This document shows, in pieces, positions 10,210-20,334 of a stretch of DNA of 64,000 bases (its first letter is position 1; the number at the start of each line of letters is the position of its first letter). A program made the translations under genes and the position numbers. The notes beneath the pieces were generated by a model. The model did not search any database and was not told where the DNA came from. It saw only the letters and a program-made list of their open reading frames with translations. Origin of the DNA: Annulohypoxylon bovei var. microspora (lineage: Eukaryota > Ascomycota > Sordariomycetes > Xylariales > Hypoxylaceae); assembly GCA_022836615.1 (NCBI GenBank), contig MU405214.1, positions 496,001 to 560,000 of the forward strand, written 5' to 3'.

Positions 10210-11712
10210 TTACTTCGCTAAAGCAGCCTTCACAGCATTAACCTCCTCATCCAGGGGCAGAACATCCGGGACGGGGCCCAAGGGGGTGATAGAGTGCGGG
10301 TTGATCTGGGTGTGGCTCCGCGTGTAGTGGTTCTTGATGTGAAGGAAGTTAGTCGTGTCCTTGAAGGCCGGGTGCTTCCAGTACAGGTTCCGCGTGTACT
10401 TGTGCAGGAGCGGGTACCCCGACCGGATGTCGCGTATGTTGCACTTGAAGTGCTGCACGTAGACCGGGTCGAACCGGATGAGCGTTGGGAATCTTTTCTT
10501 TCGGTTAGTTGCCGATAGGAAATGATAGAGTTATCTGTCATCTAAATTTGATATAAAATAGGGGAAAACTTACAACCTAATATCTACCTCCGTAATCGTG
10601 TCCCCAAAGAAATACGGCCCACCAGTCTCAGCAAGGTGCTTCTCAGCCCTATCCAAGGCGTCGAAAAGAGCCGTAACATTGCGATCGTACGCCTCCTGGG
10701 TGGTCGCAAAGCCACTCTTGTACACGCCGTTGTTGATCCCGTCGTAAGTCCAGCCGTGCGCCTCCTCGATCTGCGGTCTGAGAGGCTCGGGGTAAAAATC
10801 GAGCTTGGCATACTCTAGGGGGAGCTGGTCGTCGAATACGTGGTTGAGCATCCGCAAGATTTCGCTGCTCTCGTTGTTCACGATCGTGTTCGTCTTCTTG
10901 TCGAAAAGTACCGGCACGGTGAACCGTCCCGCGTAGTCGGGATCTACCCCGAAATAGAGTTCCCGTAAGTGGGTATACTTCTCATGTCCCGGTACCGGAT
11001 CCGGGATCACGTTCTCGCCTTCAGCATCCATGTCTTCCGGAGTAGGAAAGCGCCATCCTACCATATTCTTAGTTTTCTGTACGTTTTTACGGCAAAGTTC
11101 CAAATAAAGTTGATTGAAAGGGAGAACGTACCCTTCCCACCCATGTACCAGTGTACGCTAGAGAACGAAATAAAATCCTCGAGTCCCTTCAACTTCCTGG
11201 CAATTAGGGTCCGTGTTGCCTGCAAGGCAATATCGTTAATAAAATACCTCCCATACTCTTAGCCTATTTAAAACAGGGGATAACATACCCAAGGGCAAGC
11301 ATAGCTGACATAAAGATGATACCGGCCCTTCTCGGGCGGGAACTTTGCGCCCGGCTCTTTGGAAATCCAGTCACGGAACGAGCTGACCTGGCGCTTGAAC
11401 TCGCCGCTATTATCACCGGGCGTGACCCAGTCGGTGATCTTGGACGCCTATTTTTCACATTAGAAGCGCTTCAATCAGCGTGGAATTATTTCTTACCATT
11501 AGAATCTGCTTCTTCACAAATTCGGAAGGCCAATTTGCAGTAATGACTCTATGATGAGCCTCTTTTTTCACGAGATAAGAAATCCCTCTTCCCCTTAGGA
11601 ATAATATAGAAAGTGACGAGGATGTAGTTGAGCTCGATATTAGTAACGATGGCGCGATGCGAGAGAGCGCAGAAGAGCGAGCTGCAACGTTCATGAATGC
11701 GGGGATCCCCAA
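10210..11712 (-). CDS. Xi/omega-class glutathione transferase (Ecm4/Gto-like)
   Basis: Probable S-glutathionyl-hydroquinone reductase of the Ecm4/Gto2 type, using glutathione and a catalytic Cys. Exons on minus are 11712-11497, 11447-11289, 11219-11132, 11057-10574 and 10492-10210, giving 409 aa in the long form. The thioredoxin-like part carries YACPW with Cys123 (Cys52 of the short form), then ARKLKGLEDFISF, VNNESSEILRML and a C-terminal helical domain. The family motif CPWAHR reads CPWATR here. Exon 1 encodes about 71 Arg/Ser-rich residues resembling a mitochondrial presequence and ends exactly with ATG. Exon 2 then begins ASKITDW, the usual cytosolic N-terminus. Two start sites are therefore likely. 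An ATG at 11694 is an alternative long start. Confidence 0.87.
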
Positions 11713-11880
11713 CTTCTTCCCTAATTCAGGTACTACCTCTACTTATATACTTATGCCTTTTGATGCTCCTCTGACTTGATTTACGAGTGGGGTCTTCGAA
11801 TCAAGTGCTTGGAATATGGCGTGCGTTATGAAGACGTGTAAGCTTTATCATGATCTCCCCTTATTCATCATTACCGCCTA
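11713..11880. other. GST upstream region, left of the MITE pair
   Basis: Short intergenic sequence that must contain the glutathione-transferase promoter. It ends in the 9-bp sequence TACCGCCTA (11872-11880), which is repeated directly between the two MITE copies. Confidence 0.5.
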
Positions 11881-12229
11881 TTTTCGAATCTTTGCAAAGT
11901 TGGCAGACCCATATTTAAATGGCTTTAACCATTTTAAGCCAATAGAATCTGGGGTTCATTTAACAACACCTGATTGAAATGTCCCCACTCTTTTTTACAG
12001 TAAAAGATTTTCAGTTCTGCCAAGACACACTAACCAATAACCGCTTGAAGATAAGCTATCAGCTCCTTACTAATTGCTTACTAATCCCCTTATCATTTCT
12101 TATCGGGTTTCTTTTGATATTAGAACCAGTAGAGCCTCACGTTGAAGCTAACTATAAACGGTAAAGCGCACCATAAAGAGTTTAGTGTTTCTTAAAAGCG
12201 GGTCTGCCAACTTTGCAAAGATTCGAAAA
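11881..12229. mobile_element. MITE-like element, copy 1 (349 bp)
   Basis: The element begins TTTTCGAATCTTTGCAAAG and ends with the matching inverted sequence, giving terminal inverted repeats of about 30 bp that run through GTTGGCAGACCC. It is flanked on both sides by the direct 9-bp repeat TACCGCCTA (11872-11880 and 12230-12238), consistent with a target-site duplication of the Mutator-like size class. The interior is AT-rich and has no transposase, only a chance 61-codon frame. It is a non-autonomous DNA transposon relic; the superfamily is inferred from duplication length only. Confidence 0.85.
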
Positions 12230-12238
12230 TACCGCCTA

Positions 12239-12587
12239 TTTTCGAATCTTTGCAAAGTTGGCAGACCCATATTTAAATGGCTTTAACCTTTTTAAGCCAA
12301 TGGAATCTGGGGTTCATTCAACAACACCTGATTGAAATGTCCCCACTTTTTTCACAACAAAATTTTTTTCAATCCTGCCAAGACACACTAACCAATAACC
12401 GCTTATAGATAAGCTATCAGTTCCTTACTAATTGCTTACTAACCCCCTTATCATTTCTTATCGGATTTCTTTTGATATTAGAACCAGTAGAGCCTCACGT
12501 TTAAGCTAACTACAAGTAGTAAAGCGCACCACAAAGGGTTTAGTGTTTTTTAAAAGCGGGTCTGCCAACTTTGCAAAGATTCGAAAA
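12239..12587. mobile_element. MITE-like element, copy 2 (349 bp)
   Basis: A second copy in the same orientation and of exactly the same length as copy 1, differing by scattered substitutions and small compensating indels. The terminal repeats are intact. Its left flank is TACCGCCTA (12230-12238), shared with copy 1. Its right flank is the inverted version TAGGCGGTA (12588-12596), followed by a further GGCGGTA. The two elements form a head-to-tail tandem separated by only 9 bp. Confidence 0.85.
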
Positions 12588-13027
12588 TAGGCGGTAGGCG
12601 GTATACTACGATTACGGATCGTGACGTAAATTCCCCGAACAAGGATGGACCCGACTAGTATATCGTGACTAATCAGCTAGTACAGAGTACAGCGGGGCTA
12701 GAAATCATGTGGAGATGGGCAGTATTTAATACCCAGAATCGAAAAGAACATGAATAGTCACCAGTGTAGTCTCTTACTAAGAGTATGAGTAAAAGCAACT
12801 CTATTTTACTACTATTTGTCTTAAGCACTTCGTGACACACCTTATTGCTGCCAAACTAACAGAGCAGACGGCGCATGCTAACCCCACTGCATAGAAGACG
12901 AGGCACCTATGCCGTAATCCCTGAAGCTGAGTCTGAATAAAACATACGAGTGGAGTACTAAACATCATTAATTTTTGAGAATCAGTCGCCTAGGTAGGTG
13001 AGAAGTCGATAGAATTCCCGCACGCAT
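12588..13027. other. intergenic, UBA1 3' side
   Basis: The 440 bp between MITE copy 2 and the UBA1 stop hold no recognisable gene. The distal part probably forms the UBA1 3' UTR and terminator, with a CCTAGGTAGGTGAG motif near 12988-13001. Confidence 0.5.
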
Positions 13028-16000
13028 CTACCGGATGACGGCCTTGATGTATGGTACCTCCACGTCCTCGTCATCCAAGTCCTCCGTTACCATCTCAAAG
13101 ATGAGTTCCGTCTGATGCTCGGGAATCGGCTTCTTAGAAACCGTCTCGACTAGTTGGCTTAGTTTCAGGCCATATCGTTCCTTCAACTTTCCAGGCGGGA
13201 AGAAGCTTGCGTACAAAAGACTCACTCCTGAACTGAGCATACTGATGTTCAGGCCCCGCTTCTCAAAATCGTCAAGGAGTTCTTTCAACGTTATATTCTT
13301 CACCTCGAAACGATCCCAGATCTTGTCCAAGGAGACCTTGCCGTCCGGTCCCCTGTACTCGACCTTGGGGCTGGCAATAGGTTCGCTGAAACCGAAGAAC
13401 GGCAGTGCCAGGTTAATAAAGCCATTTTTGTACTGCTCAATGTCATCCTTCCCATCGATGATCTTGAATAGCTCCAAAATGACAAGGCCGGTGACCAATG
13501 CAGTCGTAGTAGCAATAGCCGGGATAATCTTTCCCGCGATGAATTTGGTCTTGTGTCTGTTGGCCTTCTCAATCTTGTAATTGTCTGCTCGTAGATTACT
13601 TGAAGCGGTGATGAAATCAATGTGGTGATTCGTGTCATCGTCCTTCTCAAACTCCACGGGTGTCAACTTAAAACCGGCCAACTCGTTAGGAGCCGGGAGA
13701 CTGTCGATAATCTTCTGTATCTCATTATTATCATCAAATGCAGAATTGTTGTTGTTGTTGCCAGGGTCCTATACATAAGGTCAGTCATCATTTATAACAT
13801 TTATAACAATGCCACTAAACAAGGCAAACTTACGGGATCGTTGTCATTCGCCTGAATTTTGACACCTGGGTCAGGCGAGAAGTCGGGGACGATCATGTTG
13901 TCCAACACCTTCCAGTAGTGATTCTCATTTACTTCTTTAGTGTTAATGTTGTAGTTGAAAGCGTGAAGGTTAGCTGCCGCAACGATGAATCCAAAGTGGG
14001 TAGGATTGTCGGGGTCAAACTTCAACGGATCGGGGGCACGCTTCGGGCCAGACCAAAATGGAGTGCCGCTAGAAGACGTCGAGTCTTTGGGGAAGTTGTA
14101 GAGGAGCTGTTGGATAGCATTGTTATACTGTCTTTCAAATAGCATCCGTGCCCAGATGATGCAATCCTCGAAACTTAAAGGCTTGTCCGTCACGAGGTAA
14201 TCACGGATGGTCTCGAGAGTGGGCTTCTCGTTACCGCCTTGCTTTAGCGTTGTCTCCAGATAGTTAGGCTGGGACAAGTAGAGGTTGACGGTCTCAGCAG
14301 ACTTGACAAAGGAAGTCTCGAAGAGCTCGCGGGCCCATGCAATAGTATGCTCGATCTTGTTGGGGAAACTCCTTAGGGTGCACATAGGGAATGACACCTC
14401 AGGAGGATCCTGCGAGGACGAGTATGATTCGGTCAGCATAGGAAGAACAACTTGCGTGTTGCCTTTAGTACCGAGAGTGCCGCTCTCGAGTAGAGGTTTA
14501 CGGAAGAAAACGCATCGTCGGTCGACATATGTTCTCGCTTCCACATTGTCGAGCGCATTAGTAACACCATCCAAAGCCTCCCAGAAGTCCTTGCCGAAGA
14601 TGTCCTCAGTGTCGGGGCTGACTCGATCTTTCAAGCATTCAATGTGACCCACAAGTTCGGGGTTCATGGCTTGCACGGCCTTAGCCGCGCAGTCGCTCTT
14701 CATCTGTCCAACGTCCTTAGGGCGAAATAGGAATTGACGATTCAGATTGCTCTTCTCGATCGAGTCCATATCAGTAACGGTGATTTTACCTTTGGGTCCC
14801 ACACCTAAGCCGATCATGGCCCAGTTCTTGAGCATCTCACATCCAATAGCACCCGCACCGACGAGGAATTGCTTGATGTTAGAAATCTTGTCCTGATATT
14901 CTTTACCAAAGACTGCAATTTGGCCGTCGTATCTAGATCCGATCGGCTTGCACAACTCCTCGGTTCGGGCGACGCTAGTGGGAAGTGATTCTAGTGAGTC
15001 AAAGTAGAACCACTGCTTGATCGGATGAAATTTTCCAGATACGGCCTTGAGGACCTCCTGGGCGGTTAGACCACCAAATAGGGCGGCCATAGGGTTTAAG
15101 TCACCCTGCGCCTGATAGCTGAGCTCCTTGATAAGCTTCTCATCAATCTCGATCTCTAGCTTTTCCTTCTGGATGAAGGCCTTGACGGACGCAATGACGA
15201 CGGCAGCATCTTCATCATTCATTGGTCGAGGTAGACGACCCTGAGACTGGGAAAAAGCATGCAGCGCCTCAAAACCAACATGAAGTTGATGTGGTCGGTC
15301 GAACTTGGCGAAGTCAGAGATAACGAACTCCGGATCGCGTAAGGCCGCAGAGATAGTCTTGAATTCGATGAACTTGGGCATCTTGACCTGCTGGTACAAT
15401 CCACCGCCCTTGTATTGACCCAATCCAGACACGTCGCCAATAGAAAAGGTATAGGGACCCTTGACAGTGACTTTCTTCGGCTCGGCACTATTCAAGCCCT
15501 CCATGCCCCTGACTTCAGAAAAGGTAACATAATCACCATCCTCTAAGCCATGACGCGTCTCATCTAGGGCAGAAACCAATCCCTCGTCGTCGATGTCAGC
15601 TACAATTCCATTGATTGGGTTTTCGCCAGTCGCATCGAGACACGTGAACTTGGTACCGAAATCGCAGAAGATAGAACCAAAAAGTCCGAAGGTATCGGCG
15701 ACCACAAAGTAGATGCCTTTCGAGTGGCAGTAATCGCCGATGGCTAGTTGAAGGTTGAGAGGGGTGTTGGTTAGGACTACGACCTGATACTTGTCGAACT
15801 GAGATAGGTTATCGCCGAGGCTAGTCACTCGATAGTTAGTTTGTGATACCCTTAATAATATTGATATTTCGCTTTACATACCTAGGTGAATCGTGAATGC
15901 CGACGGGAGTATAGGCGTTAAGCTCGGCTACGCGAGGGGCCGTAGCCACATCACGGGGTTTTCCAACATCTTCTGGGCGTAGGAAGAACTGGGATGAGAG

Positions 16001-16352
16001 GTCGGCGATGGCAACAGGTGTCGGATCGTGGAGAGTTAAACTCTTGACGCCGGCAAGAGCGATATTCTTGGAAATCTCAACACCAAGGCCCTTTAGGCCA
16101 ACTATGAGTACATTCGAAGCGCCCATGCGCTTCATAGCCTCGTGGCCGAGGACATAGAGCTGTCGACTGTAGAGGGACTCGTCAATCTCGGTCTGGCCTA
16201 CAACGGAGTTGTCGACCTGGACGCGGGTGACCAGATCGACCTCAGGTATTCCCGAAGCCATTTTAGTATCCTGTATGCGATATACAAACGTCAATGCCGG
16301 AATATTAATAGATAAATAGTAGATAGAATAATAGATAAATGCTTACGGTCAT
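13028..16352 (-). CDS. uba1: ubiquitin-activating enzyme E1
   Basis: The E1 enzyme adenylates ubiquitin and passes it, as a thioester, to E2s in cytosol and nucleus. Exons on minus are 16352-16347, 16270-15882, 15820-13834 and 13768-13028, giving 1040 aa, the normal length. The inactive adenylation half begins at SLYSRQLYVLGHEAM. The active half has the ATP-binding loop VGAGAIGCEMLKNW and the stretch DMDSIEKSNLNRQFLFR. The catalytic Cys is Cys612 in FPMCTLRSFPNK. The ubiquitin-fold domain closes the protein. The chosen start (ATG at 16352) gives a two-codon first exon and is the first AUG in the leader; ATG 16261 is an alternative. The frame stays open upstream without any ATG and encodes an NLS-like segment (separate entry). 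The Asn run at the start of exon 4 is a species-specific insert. Confidence 0.97.
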
Positions 16353-16406
16353 GGTTCTCTTAGGGGAGAAAGGCAACTCTCCGTTCTCGTGTTTGCGCTT
16401 CCCCAG
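16347..16406 (-). promoter_or_regulatory. possible CUG-initiated N-terminal extension of UBA1
   Basis: In frame with and directly upstream of the AUG at 16352, a CTG codon (16406-16404) sits in favourable context (A at -3, G at +4). It is followed by GKRKHENGELPFSPKR, which looks like a bipartite nuclear localisation signal. No ATG occurs in this frame of the leader. Initiation at CTG would add 18 residues and yield a nuclear form of E1. Animal UBA1 also has a nuclear form with a basic N-terminal signal made from a separate start. Chance coding in a leader remains possible. Confidence 0.4.
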
Positions 16407-18035
16407 CTTGGCGATGTTTGCTCTAGTGGAGCCCTCTATGCTGCTACTAGGAGATACGATCACGCAGGCTAGTGTGACTGTAAGGATAAGGGTGAGAAAA
16501 TGATGGATTGTCAGTCCGGCGACGACAGGATCAAAGATATGTGATGTACCCAAATCAACAACCCCACCACCAATACCAGGAACGAGGCTGATCGATCGAT
16601 CAGTCAAGTAGATACGATACGATACGAGATGACGTAGTTCGGGAGCTGGTCCAAAAAGGAAAAAAAGAAGACTGGTTGATATGCGGGAGAAAAGACCAGC
16701 TTTCAAAGAAGGCAGTAATTGTTTTTGAAGTCTTTCGGAATGTTTCGACTCACTACAGAAGCTGCAGTTTGACGAAGGTTGAAAAGGTTAAGTAGGGTGT
16801 GGAAGCTCTTGCACGTTTCCAAAACAACGTACAGCTAAACCTTAGCCCGCGGGGTGTGCCTGACTGACGTTTCTGACCAGGTGATTTCTCAGCAAATCAA
16901 TCACCATTATGGTGGGGTCAAACAGTGGCAGTCATAGGTGTGGCGTAATTATTGTGGCGCATTTCCAGACCTTCTTCGCGATTCTATCAAAATATTTATG
17001 TACCCAAGTACCTAAGTACCTAAGTATACCTACCTAGTTATTTCCAACCTGTTAGATGTAGACATTGAAGCAACTTCTACATATCCCCTTTACATTGGCT
17101 ATTCATTTCCCTTTTTACTCATCGAAAATAATCGTCATTGTTGTGCTTATAAACACAAAGAAACATTCCAAGTCAAATGTCGTGGCCCAGTGGAACACCC
17201 CATAATAGGGGCTTGGGATAACGAAACAAAGTTACAATTTAGAACAAGATATCCCTTTGAGAAACATAGAAATTTCAATACTGTCTAGACCAGCCGATGA
17301 CTAGAGAATTCTCATGACTTCCTAATTGTACATGTCTCTTCATAATCTATCTGAAATCGATATCCCTTGTGGGGACACCACTTTTATATCACGTCGTGGT
17401 TCAAGTTACAGTAACCATTTTGTTTCACTCAAGTTTGTATTTGCTCCTTAGACTTTGACGAAAAAGCTAGAGAAAAAACGCATTACCCCTTGCCATAACC
17501 TTTCCTCCTGAAAGGCCACCTTAGTAAACCACTCTCCACTTCCAAACCCTCCTGTAATTATGTACATCGAAGAGTATGTATAATCGACTGCGAGACCCAT
17601 CCGTCTGCGTCATGCTCCGCCGTCAAATGTACTTCAGCCAAATTCATTAAGCCCGTCAGGAAAACCCAAATCTTTTCAATATACCTCAAATCATCAATCG
17701 CGTGTAGCCGTAACAGGTTTCTTTTGTAAGGAGTGGAATATCCCCGGGGGTATCATGAGTATGCGTTTTTACCATGCCATATTATGCCTCAATGGTGCAA
17801 CTACCTAGATACCATTGCTGTGCTGCCGCGAAGACTGTAAAAGAACCCTGGAAGTGAGCCCGTCCGCGCTGTTCAGCTGATGCCATACCCAAGCCGTCCA
17901 CCATGTGTTCGCCATTAATGCAACGTCTGGCCCCCCAAAAATCTAATTGGCCCAAAGGATAGATGCGAACTGAATATGTATATTGTTTTTTTAGGCAGTT
18001 ATACTAGATTCAAACATTAAAAGTATCTGAGAATA
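16353..18035. promoter_or_regulatory. UBA1 promoter and surface-protein 3' region
   Basis: 1.7 kb without a gene. The UBA1 leader on the minus strand includes a pyrimidine-rich tract (about 16645-16680). A run of AAGTACCTAAGTACCTAAG followed by ACCTACCTAG at 17002-17036 is one of the dispersed CCTAGG-type motifs. The rest is AT-rich and featureless, and near 18,035 probably forms the 3' UTR of the GPI-type gene. Confidence 0.5.
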
Positions 18036-20334
18036 TCAGATGAAGAATAAGAGTGAAATTAGGGCAAGGATAGAGTTTGATACGACTTCGCCTCTCAAGG
18101 CGGCCGGTGCCCCAGCGGTGGGGATTGTAGATGGGGCTGTTGTGTTGCCCGAGACTGTAGCAGGTGGTGTTATCGTAGGCGAACCGCTGCTGCTAACCGA
18201 TGAAGAGGTGCTGCCGCTACTACTAGCACTGGGGCTGTTAGCGCTCGAACTTTCGCTCGAACTTTCACTCGAGACCTGTGTAGAGCTGCTACTCTCAGAA
18301 GACGCTGAAGCGCTAGTCTCAGAAGACGCTGGAGCGCTGCTCTCCGAAGAACTACTCTCTGAAGAGCTACTTTCTGAGGAGCTCGAAGTTGACGAGACAG
18401 ATGAAGTAGACGAAATTGATAGAGTAGTAGACGAAATAGTAGACGAGGGAGACGAAGAAGCTGATGAGAGGGACGAAGAAGCTGACGAGATAGGCGAAGT
18501 AGTAGATGAGATAGACGAAGAAGTAGACGAAGAAGTAGGCGAAGTAGAAGTTGAGGAAACTTGGGAAACCGACGACGTTGTTGATGCCGAAGTAGAGCCA
18601 GGTAGAGCCGAAACTATGCCAGTATTGGTAGCCGCCGAAGCTCCAGTGCCCGTGGAACCACCGGCGGTGCTCGTAACCTCGCTCGCAGCACCAGTAGTAT
18701 TTAGGATAGGAACGGGGTTTGTCGCATCGCAGTAATCGATGAATTGGGCCATCGTAGGTCCCCAGTAGTCCTTGATCGCATCCTCCCAATTTACTTGCTC
18801 CTGGGCGCAGTTGTGGCAGGATTGCGTGTAGCTCCGGAATACAGAGCCTATTTCACAAAGGAGGGCCCCCTTGCCGATTTTCTGGGCCTCCAAGTAAGCG
18901 TTGTTGCATGTGTCGTAGCAAGACGCTGGTAGCGTAGGCGACCGTTTTTTAATTGGATTGTATGGGACGTATCTTTTTTCGACAGCCGTCGAAAAGGCTG
19001 TGATACTTGCCTGCGAGCCCCAGTTGCCAGTTTCGATAGTAGTCACATAGGTTCCAGTGGATGCCGTTATAGTCGTCTCAACATTTTCAACAGCGAACAC
19101 ATCATAGCTCAGCCCGAAAGCAGGTGGCGCAAGATTAAAGTAGCCGAACGAAGGAGTATAGTGTCCTGTCTGGAATATCGGCCAACGAACCGGGTAGTAT
19201 TCCGGAGCATCAATACAGTAACTTAAGCTGTCGCAGACGTATGTCTTATTTGGCGGGGTTGCCCAGATATTGCATCCGTCTTCCATTGGAGGGGCGCAGA
19301 TAGTTCCAGGAAGGCATCCCCAAGTCAAGTTAGAAGTGATGTCGTATTCCGGAATCGTGATGTTCGCGGTGTCAGGCGGGACGGTACAAGTAGTCACAGC
19401 GGTGATGACGGATGACACAGTTACAGTCTGTGGAGCTTGCGTGATTGTAGTTGGAGGAGCAGTAATCGTAGTTGGGACCACGTTAGTAATAAGCTGTGTT
19501 GTGGTAAACGTTGTGGAGCTCACTACCGAATCAGTAAGCGTAACCTCGGAAACTGTGAGGAATGTGGTGGTAGAGATGAGAGTGATAAATGAGGTAGTCG
19601 CCTCAGTTGCAGTTATCGTAGCAAAGTCTGTGGTCGGCGAAGCAGAGACAGACACATCGGTTGTTGTTATGATGCTGGTAAGCGTCGACAAGATACTTGT
19701 TGAGTATGTCGACACACTTGTATAAGTCGACGTGCTATACTGAGTTGTAGTCAAAGTTTCGTCAGAGACAACTGTAGTCGGAATCTGAGTTGTGAAGGTG
19801 AGTGTCGCCGTGGTGATGGTAGGAACCAATGACGTGTAAGTAGCAGTTTGTGTTATCGTCTCTTCATCGGTGAGCGTAACCGAAGCTGTGACCGTCTCTT
19901 CATCAGTGAGCGTAACCGAAGCTGTAATCGTCTCTTCTTCGGTGAGTGTGACTGAAGCTGTAACCGTCTCTTTTTCGGTGAGCGTGACTGAAGCTGTAAC
20001 CGTCTCTTCTTCGGTACTGGTGACCAAGGAGGTAATAGTTTCATCGCTTGTTACAGTGTAGCTATAACTAACAGTAGCGAAGACAGTGGTAATGCCGCTT
20101 CATCAGGTGTTAGCTTCGTGACTTAGAATTCCTCCCTAAAGAGACTTACTAGACAGTTGTCGTTTCGTAACAAGTCTCAGTCTTAGTCTTAGTCTTGGTC
20201 TTAGTTTCGGTAATGGTTTCCTTTTCACATTCACTGTGAGTAGAGGTAGAATACCAATGGGCTTCAGAGTAAGACGCCTTCGCAATTGAAGCCAGGGCGA
20301 GGGACAACGCCCCAAGTCGTTGTATTAGAACCAT
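18036..20334 (-). CDS. Ser/Thr-rich GPI-type cell-surface protein
   Basis: A secreted cell-wall or surface glycoprotein of unknown role. Exons on minus are 20334-20150 and 20097-18036, giving 748 aa. It has a signal peptide (MVLIQRLGALSLALASIAKA), a TETKTKTKTKTE stretch and a tandem 12-residue repeat (VTASVTLT core, about residues 88-140). A long Thr/Ser/Val region follows. Two Cys-containing blocks come next (near residues 310-350, with GCLPGTICAPP, and near 450-520, with SCYDTCNNAYLEA and SCHNCAQEQV). A Ser-rich stalk and a hydrophobic C-end (SNSILALISLLFFI) after small residues fit GPI attachment. The second Cys block resembles one shared by many fungal wall glycoproteins. Heavy O-glycosylation is expected. 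Function in adhesion is inference only. Confidence 0.88.
19856..20020 (-). repeat. 36-bp tandem repeat within the surface-protein gene
   Basis: About four and a half units of 36 bp encode the 12-residue unit with core TVTASVTLTEEE. Neighbouring units differ by a few mainly silent or conservative changes (E/D, K/E, V/I), so the array is young enough to expand or contract by slippage. It lies just after the signal peptide region, at the exposed N-terminal part of the protein. Confidence 0.85.

Noticed and set aside
13768..15820. Idea that the left accessory genes and UBA1 form one functional unit
   Set aside because: UBA1 is a universal housekeeping gene, separated from the accessory genes by the glutathione transferase and the MITE pair; nothing links them functionally.
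18040..18735. 231-codon plus-strand acidic frame
   Set aside because: Antisense shadow of the Ser-rich repeats in the GPI-type gene.
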